From CADCTP01 sp963849885 (GTDB lineage Bacteria > Actinomycetota > Actinomycetes > Mycobacteriales > CADCTP01): 64,000 nt of DNA. Below are positions 1 through 5,171 of the stretch, one piece after another. The stretch covers positions 1 to 64,000 of the forward strand of contig CAWKIV010000015.1 of NCBI GenBank assembly GCA_963849885.1, given 5' to 3'. Within the stretch, counting starts at the first letter, position 1. Each line of letters starts with the position of its first letter. A program made the translations under genes and the position numbers. The notes under the pieces are model-generated. The model had not been told where the DNA came from. It ran no database searches and saw only the letters and a list, made by a program, of their open reading frames with translations.

Positions 1-29
1 GCTTGTGGGTTCGAGTCCCACGGCTTCCG
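1..29 (+). tRNA. 3' fragment of a tRNA (probably Ser)
   Basis: Only the T arm (stem 5-9/17-21, loop TTCGAGT) and the 3' acceptor strand GGCTTCC with discriminator G29 are inside the window. G73 and an acceptor close to that of the two tRNA-Ser genes of this array suggest serine. The anticodon is outside. Confidence 0.75.
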
Positions 30-38
30 CCTCGCGGG

Positions 39-111
39 GCCCAGGTACGCCAACGGCCGAGCGGCCCGGCTTAAGCCAGGGTGCTTGTGGGTTCGAATCC
101 CACCCTGGGTA
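39..111 (+). tRNA. tRNA-Leu(UAA)-like, short variable loop
   Basis: Acceptor GCCCAGG/CCTGGGT (G1-U72), A73, T arm 87-103. Anticodon loop 70-76 (CTTAAGC) gives UAA with U33. The anticodon stem has a G-A mismatch (68/78). The variable region is only about 5 bases, although leucine tRNAs are normally class II with a long arm. Confidence 0.7.
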
Positions 112-132
112 CTGGGTCATGGGTGCAATCTC

Positions 133-206
133 GGCTCGGTAGGCAATGGGCAGACCACTCTCGCTTAGAACGAGAGATGCTGAGGGTCCGAGTCCCTCCT
201 GAGCCA
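133..206 (+). tRNA. tRNA-Leu(UAG)-like, short variable loop
   Basis: Acceptor GGCTCGG/CTGAGCC, A73, T arm 182-198, anticodon stem 159-163/171-175 and loop CTTAGAA with anticodon UAG. The D stem is weak (two clear pairs) and the variable region is about 6 bases, so the body is class I despite the leucine anticodon. Confidence 0.7.
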
Positions 207-214
207 TCGATCAC

Positions 215-289
215 GCCTTCGTGGAGCAGCCTGGAGTGCTCGCCTCGTTGTCAGCGAGGAGGTCGCGGGTTCAAATCCCGCCGGGGGCG
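215..289 (+). tRNA. tRNA-Asp(GUC)
   Basis: Canonical cloverleaf: acceptor 215-221/282-288, four-pair D stem, anticodon stem 243-247/255-259, loop TTGTCAG, T arm 265-281, G73. No encoded CCA; the next bases are CT. Confidence 0.92.
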
Positions 290-305
290 CTGGAGTGGGA
301 GGGAT

Positions 306-380
306 GGCACGGTACGCAAACCGGCAAAGCGGCCCGGCTCAAACCCGGGGATTCTGTGGGTTCGACTCCCACCCGTGCTA
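306..380 (+). tRNA. tRNA-Leu(CAA)-like, short variable loop
   Basis: Acceptor GGCACGG/CCGTGCT (G1-U72), A73, perfect anticodon stem 333-337/345-349 with loop CTCAAAC, giving CAA. The variable region is 6 bases. Acceptor and T arm match the tRNA at 830-903, so the two are probably duplicates with different anticodons. Confidence 0.75.
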
Positions 381-398
381 CTCGCGACCCGGTTCCTC

Positions 399-484
399 GG
401 GTGGTGTTCCTCACGGCGGCCTGTAAAGCCGTTGCCATAAAGGTGTGAGGCGGAAGGCGAAAGGTTCAACTCCTTCACCACCCA
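399..484 (+). tRNA. tRNA-Tyr(GUA)-like, shortened D arm
   Basis: Perfect acceptor GGGTGGT/ACCACCC, A73, anticodon stem 416-420/428-432 and loop CTGTAAA with anticodon GUA. Only about 10 bases lie between acceptor and anticodon stem, too few for a normal D arm. The variable region is long (about 27 bases), as expected of class II tRNA-Tyr but enlarged. Confidence 0.65.
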
Positions 485-502
485 CTGGCGGTTCTCGACG
501 AA

Positions 503-573
503 GGTTCGTTCGTCTATCGGAAGGACATCAGCCCCTCAAGCTGAAGAGGCGGGTTCGATTCCCGCACGGACCA
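503..573 (+). tRNA. tRNA-Glu(CUC)
   Basis: Acceptor GGTTCGT/ACGGACC, A73, D stem 512-514/524-526, anticodon stem 528-532/540-544, loop CCCTCAA with anticodon CUC, T arm 549-565. Position 33 is C instead of the near-universal U. Confidence 0.85.
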
Positions 574-583
574 CTTTACGACT

Positions 584-666
584 CGCCGGGTGGCGGAACT
601 GGTAGACGCGCGGGCCTCAGACGCACGTGCCCCCGAGGCGTGGGAGTTCGAATCTCCCCCCGGCGA
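584..666 (+). tRNA. tRNA-Leu(CAG)
   Basis: Class II tRNA with a long variable arm (628-641), acceptor CGCCGGG/CCCGGCG, A73, loop CTCAGAC with anticodon CAG. One G-A mismatch in the anticodon stem (613/625). It is the only leucine tRNA of the array with a standard long arm. Confidence 0.88.
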
Positions 667-675
667 CTGCTCCTC

Positions 676-744
676 TCCAGGCGGGCAGGTGCCCGGCCGG
701 GCCTCATAAGCCCGGCGTGCCCGGCTCGATACCGGGGCCTGGGA
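676..744 (+). tRNA. tRNA-Met/Ile2(CAU), short D loop
   Basis: Acceptor TCCAGGC/GCCTGGG, A73, anticodon stem 698-702/710-714 and loop CCTCATAA read as C-T-CAT-A-A, T loop CTCGATA. The D region folds as GGGC/GCCC around only four bases. Met versus lysidine-modified Ile cannot be decided from the sequence. Confidence 0.7.
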
Positions 745-746
745 CT

Positions 747-815
747 CGCGGGTGGGCCGGTGCTCGGCCGAGTTTCATACGCTCGGAGGCGGAGGTTCGA
801 CTCCCCGACCCGCAA
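747..815 (+). tRNA. tRNA-Met(CAU), initiator-like C1-A72
   Basis: Acceptor starts CGCGGGT and ends ACCCGCA with A73, leaving a C1-A72 mismatch typical of bacterial initiator tRNA. Loop TTCATAC gives CAU. The three G-C pairs expected in an initiator anticodon stem are absent, and the D loop is short, so initiator identity is only suggested. It starts two bases after the preceding tRNA. Confidence 0.65.
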
Positions 816-829
816 CTGTCGGTGTTCAT

Positions 830-903
830 GGCACGGTATGCTAACTGGCATCGCGGCCAGGTCGAGGGCCTGGTGCCTGTGGGTTCGAATCCCACCCGTG
901 CTA
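830..903 (+). tRNA. tRNA-Leu(GAG)-like, short variable loop
   Basis: Acceptor GGCACGG/CCGTGCT, A73, anticodon stem 857-861/869-873 and loop TCGAGGG with anticodon GAG, position 33 = C. The variable region is 5 bases. Closely related to the tRNA at 306-380. Confidence 0.7.
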
Positions 904-915
904 CTCCCCGAAGCT

Positions 916-987
916 CGTCCCGTCGTCTAGCGGCGAAGACGCCTGTCTTACACACAGGATACGCAGGTTCGAGTCCTGCCGGGACGA
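916..987 (+). tRNA. tRNA-Val(UAC)
   Basis: Full cloverleaf with acceptor CGTCCCG/CGGGACG, A73, D stem GTC/GAC, anticodon stem 942-946/954-958 and loop CTTACAC giving UAC. Confidence 0.92.
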
Positions 988-999
988 CTCTCAGGAGCC

Positions 1000-1070
1000 G
1001 GTCTGCAGGTGTTCCGGCAGCACACCTCCTCGGTAGGGAGGGAGACCGAGTTCGATTCTCGGGCGGACCT
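1000..1070 (+). tRNA. tRNA-Thr(GGU)
   Basis: Acceptor GGTCTGC/GCGGACC, U73, D stem 1009-1011/1021-1023, anticodon stem 1025-1029/1037-1041, loop TCGGTAG with anticodon GGU. Position 33 is C and position 8 is A, both unusual. Confidence 0.82.
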
Positions 1071-1083
1071 TGATTCGTCAAAC

Positions 1084-1154
1084 GGGCTGCTGGTCCAACG
1101 GGACGACACCGGCATCGCACGCCGGAGATCGGGGTTCGACTCCCCGGCGGTCCA
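1084..1154 (+). tRNA. tRNA-Ala(CGC)
   Basis: Acceptor with the G3-U70 pair (1086/1151) that specifies alanine, A73, anticodon stem 1109-1113/1121-1125, loop ATCGCAC with anticodon CGC. Confidence 0.92.
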
Positions 1155-1178
1155 CTCAGAGCGGGCAGAGACTCTGAA

Positions 1179-1249
1179 GGGCCCATGGTCCAAGGGGACG
1201 ACGTCGCCCTGGCGTGGCGGAGATCCGGGTTCGACTCCCGGTGGGTCCA
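1179..1249 (+). tRNA. tRNA-Ala(GGC)
   Basis: G3-U70 pair (1181/1246), A73, anticodon loop CTGGCGT with anticodon GGC and a full T arm at 1225-1241. Confidence 0.92.
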
Positions 1250-1256
1250 CTCGAAC

Positions 1257-1344
1257 GGAAGGTAGTCGGATACGGTTCGCCGAGCCGTCCTGCTAAGGCG
1301 GTTCCCCCGCGAGGGGGATGAGGGTTCGAATCCCTCGCCTTCCG
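1257..1344 (+). tRNA. tRNA-Ser(GCU)
   Basis: Class II tRNA with a five-pair variable arm (CCCCC/GGGGG at 1304-1317), G73 and loop CTGCTAA giving GCU. These are the standard serine features. Confidence 0.93.
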
Positions 1345-1349
1345 CTGTC

Positions 1350-1422
1350 GCCCCGATGGTGAAAGGGAGGATCACGCCTCGCTTCTAACGAGGAGTCCCG
1401 GGTTCGAGTCCTGGTCGGGGTA
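1350..1422 (+). tRNA. tRNA-Arg(UCU)
   Basis: Acceptor GCCCCGA/TCGGGGT (G1-U72), A73, anticodon stem 1377-1381/1389-1393, loop CTTCTAA with anticodon UCU. Confidence 0.92.
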
Positions 1423-1433
1423 CTGCAAGAGAC

Positions 1434-1507
1434 GGGCGGTTAGCTCAGCCGGCCACAGCGCCAGCATGACACGCTGGAGGCCGCAGGTTCGAACCCTGCA
1501 TCGCCCA
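1434..1507 (+). tRNA. tRNA-Val(GAC)
   Basis: Acceptor GGGCGGT/ATCGCCC, A73, anticodon stem 1461-1465/1473-1477, loop ATGACAC with anticodon GAC. Confidence 0.92.
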
Positions 1508-1523
1508 CTGGAGCTGACGATAC

Positions 1524-1607
1524 GGAAGGGCTACCCGATGGGCGACGGGACCCGCCTGGAAAGCGGGCGAGCGAAGAGCCTTGCGGGTTCGACTCCCGCC
1601 CCTTCCG
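1524..1607 (+). tRNA. tRNA-Ser(GGA)
   Basis: Perfect acceptor GGAAGGG/CCCTTCC, G73, anticodon stem 1551-1555/1563-1567, loop CTGGAAA with anticodon GGA, and a variable region of about 15 bases. Confidence 0.9.
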
Positions 1608-1644
1608 CTCCGGCGCGAGCCGGTGGATTCGACGACAGTTCGAT

Positions 1645-1717
1645 GGTGTCCGTGGTGTAACGGCAGCACGTGAGCCCGTGGAGCTCGAGGCGACGGGTTC
1701 AACCCCCGCCGGACACC
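1645..1717 (+). tRNA. tRNA-His(GUG)
   Basis: An extra 5' G (1645) opposite C73 (1717), the hallmark of tRNA-His. Acceptor GTGTCCG/CGGACAC, loop CCGTGGA with anticodon GUG. Position 33 is C. Confidence 0.88.
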
Positions 1718-1778
1718 CTCCCCGTGAACCTGGCGGAGGGACGACAGTGACGCCGATCGGACGTGCGGGGCCATTTAC

Positions 1779-1846
1779 AGGGGGTGCTCCTGGGAGAGCA
1801 GCGAGCCTCCAAAACTCGCGGACAGGGTTCAAATCCTTGCGCCCTG
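1779..1846 (+). tRNA. tRNA-Trp(CCA)-like, nine-base anticodon loop
   Basis: A1, U8 and G73 as in tRNA-Trp. Anticodon stem 1801-1805/1815-1819 encloses nine bases with CCA at the centre, instead of seven. The acceptor stem has only about six positions with one G-G mismatch. It may be degenerate or a loop-expanded tRNA. Confidence 0.65.
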
Positions 1847-1852
1847 CTCGCT

Positions 1853-1924
1853 GCCGACGTGGCCGAACGGTGAGGCCCCTGCCTTGTAAGCAGGTTCATG
1901 CCGGTTCGAGCCCGGCCGTCGGCT
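1853..1924 (+). tRNA. tRNA-Thr(UGU)
   Basis: Perfect acceptor GCCGACG/CGTCGGC, U73, D stem GCC/GGC, anticodon stem 1878-1882/1890-1894, loop CTTGTAA with anticodon UGU. Confidence 0.92.
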
Positions 1925-1931
1925 TGCTCAT

Positions 1932-2002
1932 GCCCTCGGCGTGTGACGGACGGCACGCGACCCCCGAAGGCCGAAGGCCAGGTTCGACTCCTGGCGAGGG
2001 CA
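1932..2002 (+). tRNA. tRNA-Arg(CCG)-like
   Basis: Acceptor GCCCTCG/CGAGGGC, A73, T arm 1978-1994. The anticodon stem (1958-1962/1969-1973, one A-C mismatch) closes a six-base loop CCCGAA, from which CCG is read by alignment with the relative at 2111-2183. Confidence 0.65.
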
Positions 2003-2013
2003 CTCGCTCGCTT

Positions 2014-2083
2014 TCCCCGCGGGTGTGGCGGACGCACGGCGGTCTTCGAGCCGCAAGGCCGGGTTCGATTCCCGGGCGGGGGG
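2014..2083 (+). tRNA. tRNA-Arg(UCG)-like
   Basis: Acceptor TCCCCGC/GCGGGGG, G73, D stem GTG/CAC, stem 2039-2043/2050-2054 closing a six-base loop CTTCGA that contains UCG (an eight-base loop if the terminal T-G pair is open). Confidence 0.65.
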
Positions 2084-2110
2084 TTCGGCAACGGGCTGGT
2101 TTATTTCCAC

Positions 2111-2183
2111 GTCCTCGGGGTGTGACGGACTTGCACACGACTCTGCGAAGGTCGAGGCCCAGGTTCGATTCCTGGCGAGGACA
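2111..2183 (+). tRNA. tRNA-Arg(GCG)
   Basis: Perfect acceptor GTCCTCG/CGAGGAC, A73, anticodon stem 2138-2142/2150-2154, loop CTGCGAA with anticodon GCG. Bacteria usually read CGC with an ACG (inosine) tRNA, so GCG is unusual. Confidence 0.8.
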
Positions 2184-2216
2184 TGGCCCTCCGTGGAGAG
2201 GGCCGGAGCAATAAGG

Positions 2217-2287
2217 GCCGCCGGAGCCTGACGGCCGGGCGGCGGTCTGCAAAACCGCAGAAGCGGGTTCGACTCCCGCCGGCGCCT
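2217..2287 (+). tRNA. tRNA-Cys(GCA)
   Basis: U73 and loop CTGCAAA with anticodon GCA, anticodon stem 2242-2246/2254-2258, T arm 2263-2279. One C-C mismatch in the acceptor (2218/2285). Last tRNA of the array. Confidence 0.85.
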
Positions 2288-2331
2288 CTCGATCACCTCC
2301 CCCGTTCCATCCCGACCCGAGGCGAAGGAAA

Positions 2332-2733
2332 TCAGCCGGATTCGTCGAAGCGTCCGAGGATCTTATCATGGTCGAGTTCCGTCTTCTGCCGGAGGAGTGA
2401 GCACTCAAGGGTTCGCCATCGCCGTCCCCTCGACTCGCTCACGACTTGACGACGGTGGCCCGCATCCGGCGTTGCCACTCCGTTAGCGGGCTCCCGTAGA
2501 GCGAAGTCCTCGCGAAGCTGCATGAGCAACTCGTCCGGAATCTCGCCGTAGGGCCGCGCGAGGGCGGCGAGGGCTTCGACCGTCGCCACCTCTTCGGGCG
2601 TTGTCCCCACCCACAGCACGGGATCATCCGCGTCTGACGACTCGTCCCAGACCTGCACGAAGAAGGTCTCAAGCGGGTTGTCCCAGCCGACGACGATTTC
2701 GTGTCCCGCCGCCCGGAATGAGTATTGTGACAT
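2332..2733 (-). CDS. Small hypothetical protein next to the tRNA array
   Basis: A 133-residue soluble protein of unknown function. ATG at 2733 is chosen because a GAGGAG ribosome-binding site lies eight bases upstream; an ATG 12 codons further out has none. The N-terminal half is acidic and orderly (residues 1-90, beginning MSQYSF, with an EIVVGWDNPL stretch); the last 40 residues are basic and may be read out of frame. No signal peptide, membrane segment or known motif is visible. Codon use and base composition are those of the tRNA island, not of the chromosome to the right, so it probably travelled with the array. Transcription runs towards the tRNAs. Confidence 0.6.
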   Translation of the reverse strand: MSQYSFRAAGHEIVVGWDNPLETFFVQVWDESSDADDPVLWVGTTPEEVATVEALAALARPYGEIPDELLMQLREDFALREPANGVATPDAGHRRQVVSESRGRRWRTLECSLLRQKTELDHDKILGRFDESG

Positions 2734-2786
2734 GGCGTCTCTCCTCGCAGAACTGCAACAGGTTCCCATTATGCGATTGTCCCCGG

Positions 2787-3317
2787 GTGCGGGCGGTGCG
2801 CGGCAACCTGGCCGCGCTGCCCTTCGCCGCCGGCGCCTTCGACGTGGTGGCCAGCCTGCAGGTGGTCGAGCACCTGTGGGACCAGCCCGGCTTCCTGGCC
2901 GGCTGCGCCCGGGTGCTGCGGCCGGCCGGCACGCTGCTGCTCACCACGCCCAACCGGCTGACCTTCTCGCCGCCGAACCGGCCGCTCAACCCGTTCCACC
3001 ACCGCGAGCTGTCCCCGGCCGAGCTGGGTGAGCTGCTGGCGGAGGCCGGCTTCGAGGTGACCCGGCTGCTCGGGCTGCGGCACGGCCGGCGGCTGGCCAA
3101 GCTGGACCGCCGCTTCTCCTCGCTGGTGGACGCGCAGCTGGCCGGCCCGCCCGGCACCTGGCACGCCGACCTGCGCCGCGCCGTCGCCCGGGTCCGCGCC
3201 GCCGACTTCGAGCTCACCGCCGACGACCTGGACACCAGCCTCGACCTGGTCGCCGTCGCCGTCCGCCGCCCACCCCCGCCGATCTTGGTTGAGTCAACGC
3301 CTCGTGGCCCTTCATGA
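2787..3317 (+). pseudogene. 5'-truncated SAM-dependent methyltransferase (Rv3030-like)
   Basis: About 175 residues of a class I methyltransferase C-terminal part: the acidic LPF...FDVVASLQVVEHL region (motifs II-III), a post-motif R-P-G/A-G-T-L-L-L-T-T-P-N, and a C-terminal helical tail. The SAM-binding glycine-rich motif I that should precede it is absent, and the upstream DNA is low-GC island sequence, so the gene is cut at about 2785. GTG 2787 is only the first possible start. In mycobacteria the homologous Rv3030 precedes the GH57 gene Rv3031, which matches the next gene here. Product function in this genome is presumably lost unless the rest lies elsewhere. Confidence 0.75.
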
Positions 3318-3336
3318 GGTTGACTTGACCAAGATC
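3281..3336. repeat. Imperfect palindrome across the methyltransferase/GH57 junction
   Basis: Arms 3281-3303 and 3316-3336 start and end with GATC and pair over about 18 positions (GATCTTGGT, GTCAAC and CTC blocks) around a 12-base loop. It covers the methyltransferase stop codon and candidate starts of the GH57 gene, so it could attenuate translation or be a small repetitive element. Confidence 0.6.
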
Positions 3337-4842
3337 GACGGGAGGGGTGGCCCGGTCGGCACCTTCTGCCTGGTGCTGCACACCCACCTGCCGTGGGTGG
3401 CGCACGCCGGCACCTGGCCGGTCGGCGAGGAGTGGCTGCACCAGGCCTTCACCGGGTCCTGGCGGCGGGTGCTCGGGCTGCTCGACGAGCTGGCCGCGGC
3501 CGGCCACCGGGACGTGCTCACGCTCGGCGTCACCCCGGTGCTCGCGGCCATGCTGGACGACCCGTACTGCCTGCGCGAGCTGCACACCTGGGCCGGCAAC
3601 TGGCAGCTGCGGGCGGCCGAGCTGGCCGGCCGGCCGGAGCCGCACCTGCGCCGGCTCGCCGGCGAGGAGTGGGCCGCGGCCACCGCCTGCCTGGCCGACC
3701 TGGAGGCCCGGTGGCTGACCGGCGGGCTGTCCGCGGTGCTGCGGCCGCTGGTCGACGGCGGCGTGGTCGAGCTGCTCGGCGGCCCGGCCGCGCACCCGTT
3801 CCAGCCGCTGCTGGACCCGCGGGTGGCCGCGGCCGCGCTGGCCGCCGGGCGGGACGACGCCCGGCTGCGGCTCGGCCGGGCACCGGCCGGGATCTGGGCG
3901 CCGGAGTGCGGCTACGCCCCCGGCCTGGAGCAGCTGTACGCGGCCGCCGGGGTGGAGCGCTTCGTGGTCGACTCCCCCGCGCTGCACGGCGACACCGCGG
4001 CGGCCCGGCCGGTCGGCGACTCCGGCGTGCTCTGCCTCGGGCGCGACCTCGAGGTGAGCTACCGGGTCTGGTCGCCGAAGGCCGGCTACCCGGGCGCGCC
4101 GGACTACCGCGACTTCCACACCTTCGACCACGCGTCCGGCTTCCGGCCGGCCCGGGTGACCGGCCGGCACGTGCCGCCGGAGGCGAAGCGGCCGTGGGAG
4201 CCGGACCTGGCCGCGGCCGCGGTCCGGCGGGACGCGGCGGACTTCGTGGACGTGGTGCGCCGCCGGTTGCGGGACCTGGCGGACCGGGACGGGCGCCCGG
4301 GCCTGGTGGTGGCCTGCTACGACACCGAGCTGTTCGGGCACTGGTGGCACGAGGGGCCGGACTGGCTGGCGGCCGTGCTGACCGCGCTGCCGGCGGCCGG
4401 CGTCCGGGTGACCACGCTGGGCGGCGCGGTGGCCGCCGGGCACGTCGGCCCGCCGGTCGAGCTGGGGCCGTCGTCCTGGGGCAGCGGCAAGGACTGGCGG
4501 GTGTGGACCGGGCCGGCGGTGCAGGACCTGGTGGTGGCGGCGAAGGGCGTGCAGCACCGGCTCCTGTCCACTGTGGATGCCCACCGCGGCCCGGCCCGGG
4601 ATCCGGTGCTCGACCAGCTGGCCCGGGAGGCCTTCCTCGCGCTGTCCAGCGACTGGGCCTTCATGGTCACGCACGACAGCGCGGCCGGGTACGCCCGGGA
4701 CCGGGCCGCCGCGCACGCCGGGCGGGTGCACGCGCTGGCCGACCTGCTGGACGCGGGCGACCGGGCCGGGGCGGCGGCGCTGGCGGACCGGCTGCGGGCC
4801 GTGGACGGGCCCTTCGGTCACCTGGACGCGCGGCTGCTCTGA
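3325..4842 (+). CDS. GH57 alpha-glucan branching enzyme/amylase (Rv3031-like)
   Basis: A 505-residue glycoside hydrolase family 57 protein, cytoplasmic, expected to make alpha-1,6 branches in or remodel an alpha-glucan. Visible GH57 motifs are HTHLPW near the N-terminus, GIWAPECGY (catalytic nucleophile Glu) and CYDTELFGHWWHEG (acid/base Asp), followed by the helical C-terminal domain. TTG 3325 is chosen because GAGG lies six bases upstream and it gives the N-terminal length of mycobacterial Rv3031; GTG 3304 and TTG 3289 are alternatives. It follows a methyltransferase remnant and lies in the same region as a GT4 glucosyltransferase, the arrangement of the mycobacterial methylglucose lipopolysaccharide genes Rv3030-Rv3032. 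Family assignment is firm; exact product is inferred. Confidence 0.9.
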   Translation: MTKIDGRGGPVGTFCLVLHTHLPWVAHAGTWPVGEEWLHQAFTGSWRRVLGLLDELAAAGHRDVLTLGVTPVLAAMLDDPYCLRELHTWAGNWQLRAAELAGRPEPHLRRLAGEEWAAATACLADLEARWLTGGLSAVLRPLVDGGVVELLGGPAAHPFQPLLDPRVAAAALAAGRDDARLRLGRAPAGIWAPECGYAPGLEQLYAAAGVERFVVDSPALHGDTAAARPVGDSGVLCLGRDLEVSYRVWSPKAGYPGAPDYRDFHTFDHASGFRPARVTGRHVPPEAKRPWEPDLAAAAVRRDAADFVDVVRRRLRDLADRDGRPGLVVACYDTELFGHWWHEGPDWLAAVLTALPAAGVRVTTLGGAVAAGHVGPPVELGPSSWGSGKDWRVWTGPAVQDLVVAAKGVQHRLLSTVDAHRGPARDPVLDQLAREAFLALSSDWAFMVTHDSAAGYARDRAAAHAGRVHALADLLDAGDRAGAAALADRLRAVDGPFGHLDARLL

Positions 4843-4891
4843 CCCTCGGCCGCCGGCCCCGCGGTCCGGCCCGGTGACAAGGGCCGCCGGG

Positions 4892-5092
4892 TCACTGCCC
4901 GGGGCCGACGAAGCCCGAGTCGTTGCCGTGCGAGTAGAGGTTGCCGCGGGACTGGTTGAGCCGGCGGGCGTCGTGGACCTCGCGCTGGTCGACCGACAGC
5001 CGCCGGCGGGAGCGGCGGGCCTTGAGGTCCATCACCGCGGCCGTGACGATCAGCGCGGCCAGGACACCGAGCGACACGATCAGGAACTCCAT
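4892..5092 (-). CDS. Small single-span membrane protein
   Basis: A 66-residue protein that starts with a hydrophobic segment (residues 3-22, MEFLIVSLGVLAALIV...) followed by a strongly basic Arg-rich turn and a polar C-terminal tail rich in Asn, Gly and Ser. ATG 5092 has an AGGAGG site at ideal distance. The topology suggests an N-terminal membrane anchor with a cytoplasmic tail. It lies alone between two + strand genes. Function is not recognised. Confidence 0.75.
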   Translation of the reverse strand: MEFLIVSLGVLAALIVTAAVMDLKARRSRRRLSVDQREVHDARRLNQSRGNLYSHGNDSGFVGPGQ

Positions 5093-5171
5093 GTCCCACC
5101 TCCTGTGGTGCACCGACGATACCCGCCGGCCGGGCCGGATCCCGTCGGAGCGCCGCTCTACAGTGCCGCCC

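Larger units (their letters stand above)
1..2790 (+). other. Low-GC tRNA-array island (left end outside window)
   Basis: This block is visibly poorer in G+C than the rest of the window and contains 25 complete tRNA genes, one 3' tRNA fragment and one small protein gene. Spacers between tRNAs range from 2 to about 60 bases. It stops abruptly near 2785, where a high-GC reading frame for the 3' half of a methyltransferase begins. tRNA arrays of this kind are known from actinobacterial plasmids, prophages and integrative elements, so a mobile origin is likely, but no integrase or attachment repeat is visible. An assembly join is the alternative. Confidence 0.6.

Noticed and set aside
39..206. Stop-codon suppressor tRNAs (anticodons UUA or CUA)
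   Set aside because: The loops CTTAAGC and CTTAGAA could suggest UUA or CUA, but with five-pair stems and U33 the anticodons are UAA and UAG, which read leucine codons.
1717..1778. Additional tRNA in the widest array spacer
   Set aside because: No T loop (TTCRANT) or acceptor pairing can be found in this stretch.
81..2449. Overlapping open frames across the tRNA region
   Set aside because: They run through tRNA genes on both strands and their products (GSNPTLG, RVRIPPGP and similar) are the typical false translations of tRNA T arms.
3214..4821. Long -strand frame opposite the GH57 gene
   Set aside because: A GC-bias shadow: low-complexity Arg/Pro/Gly protein with no domain, while the + strand has full GH57 motifs.
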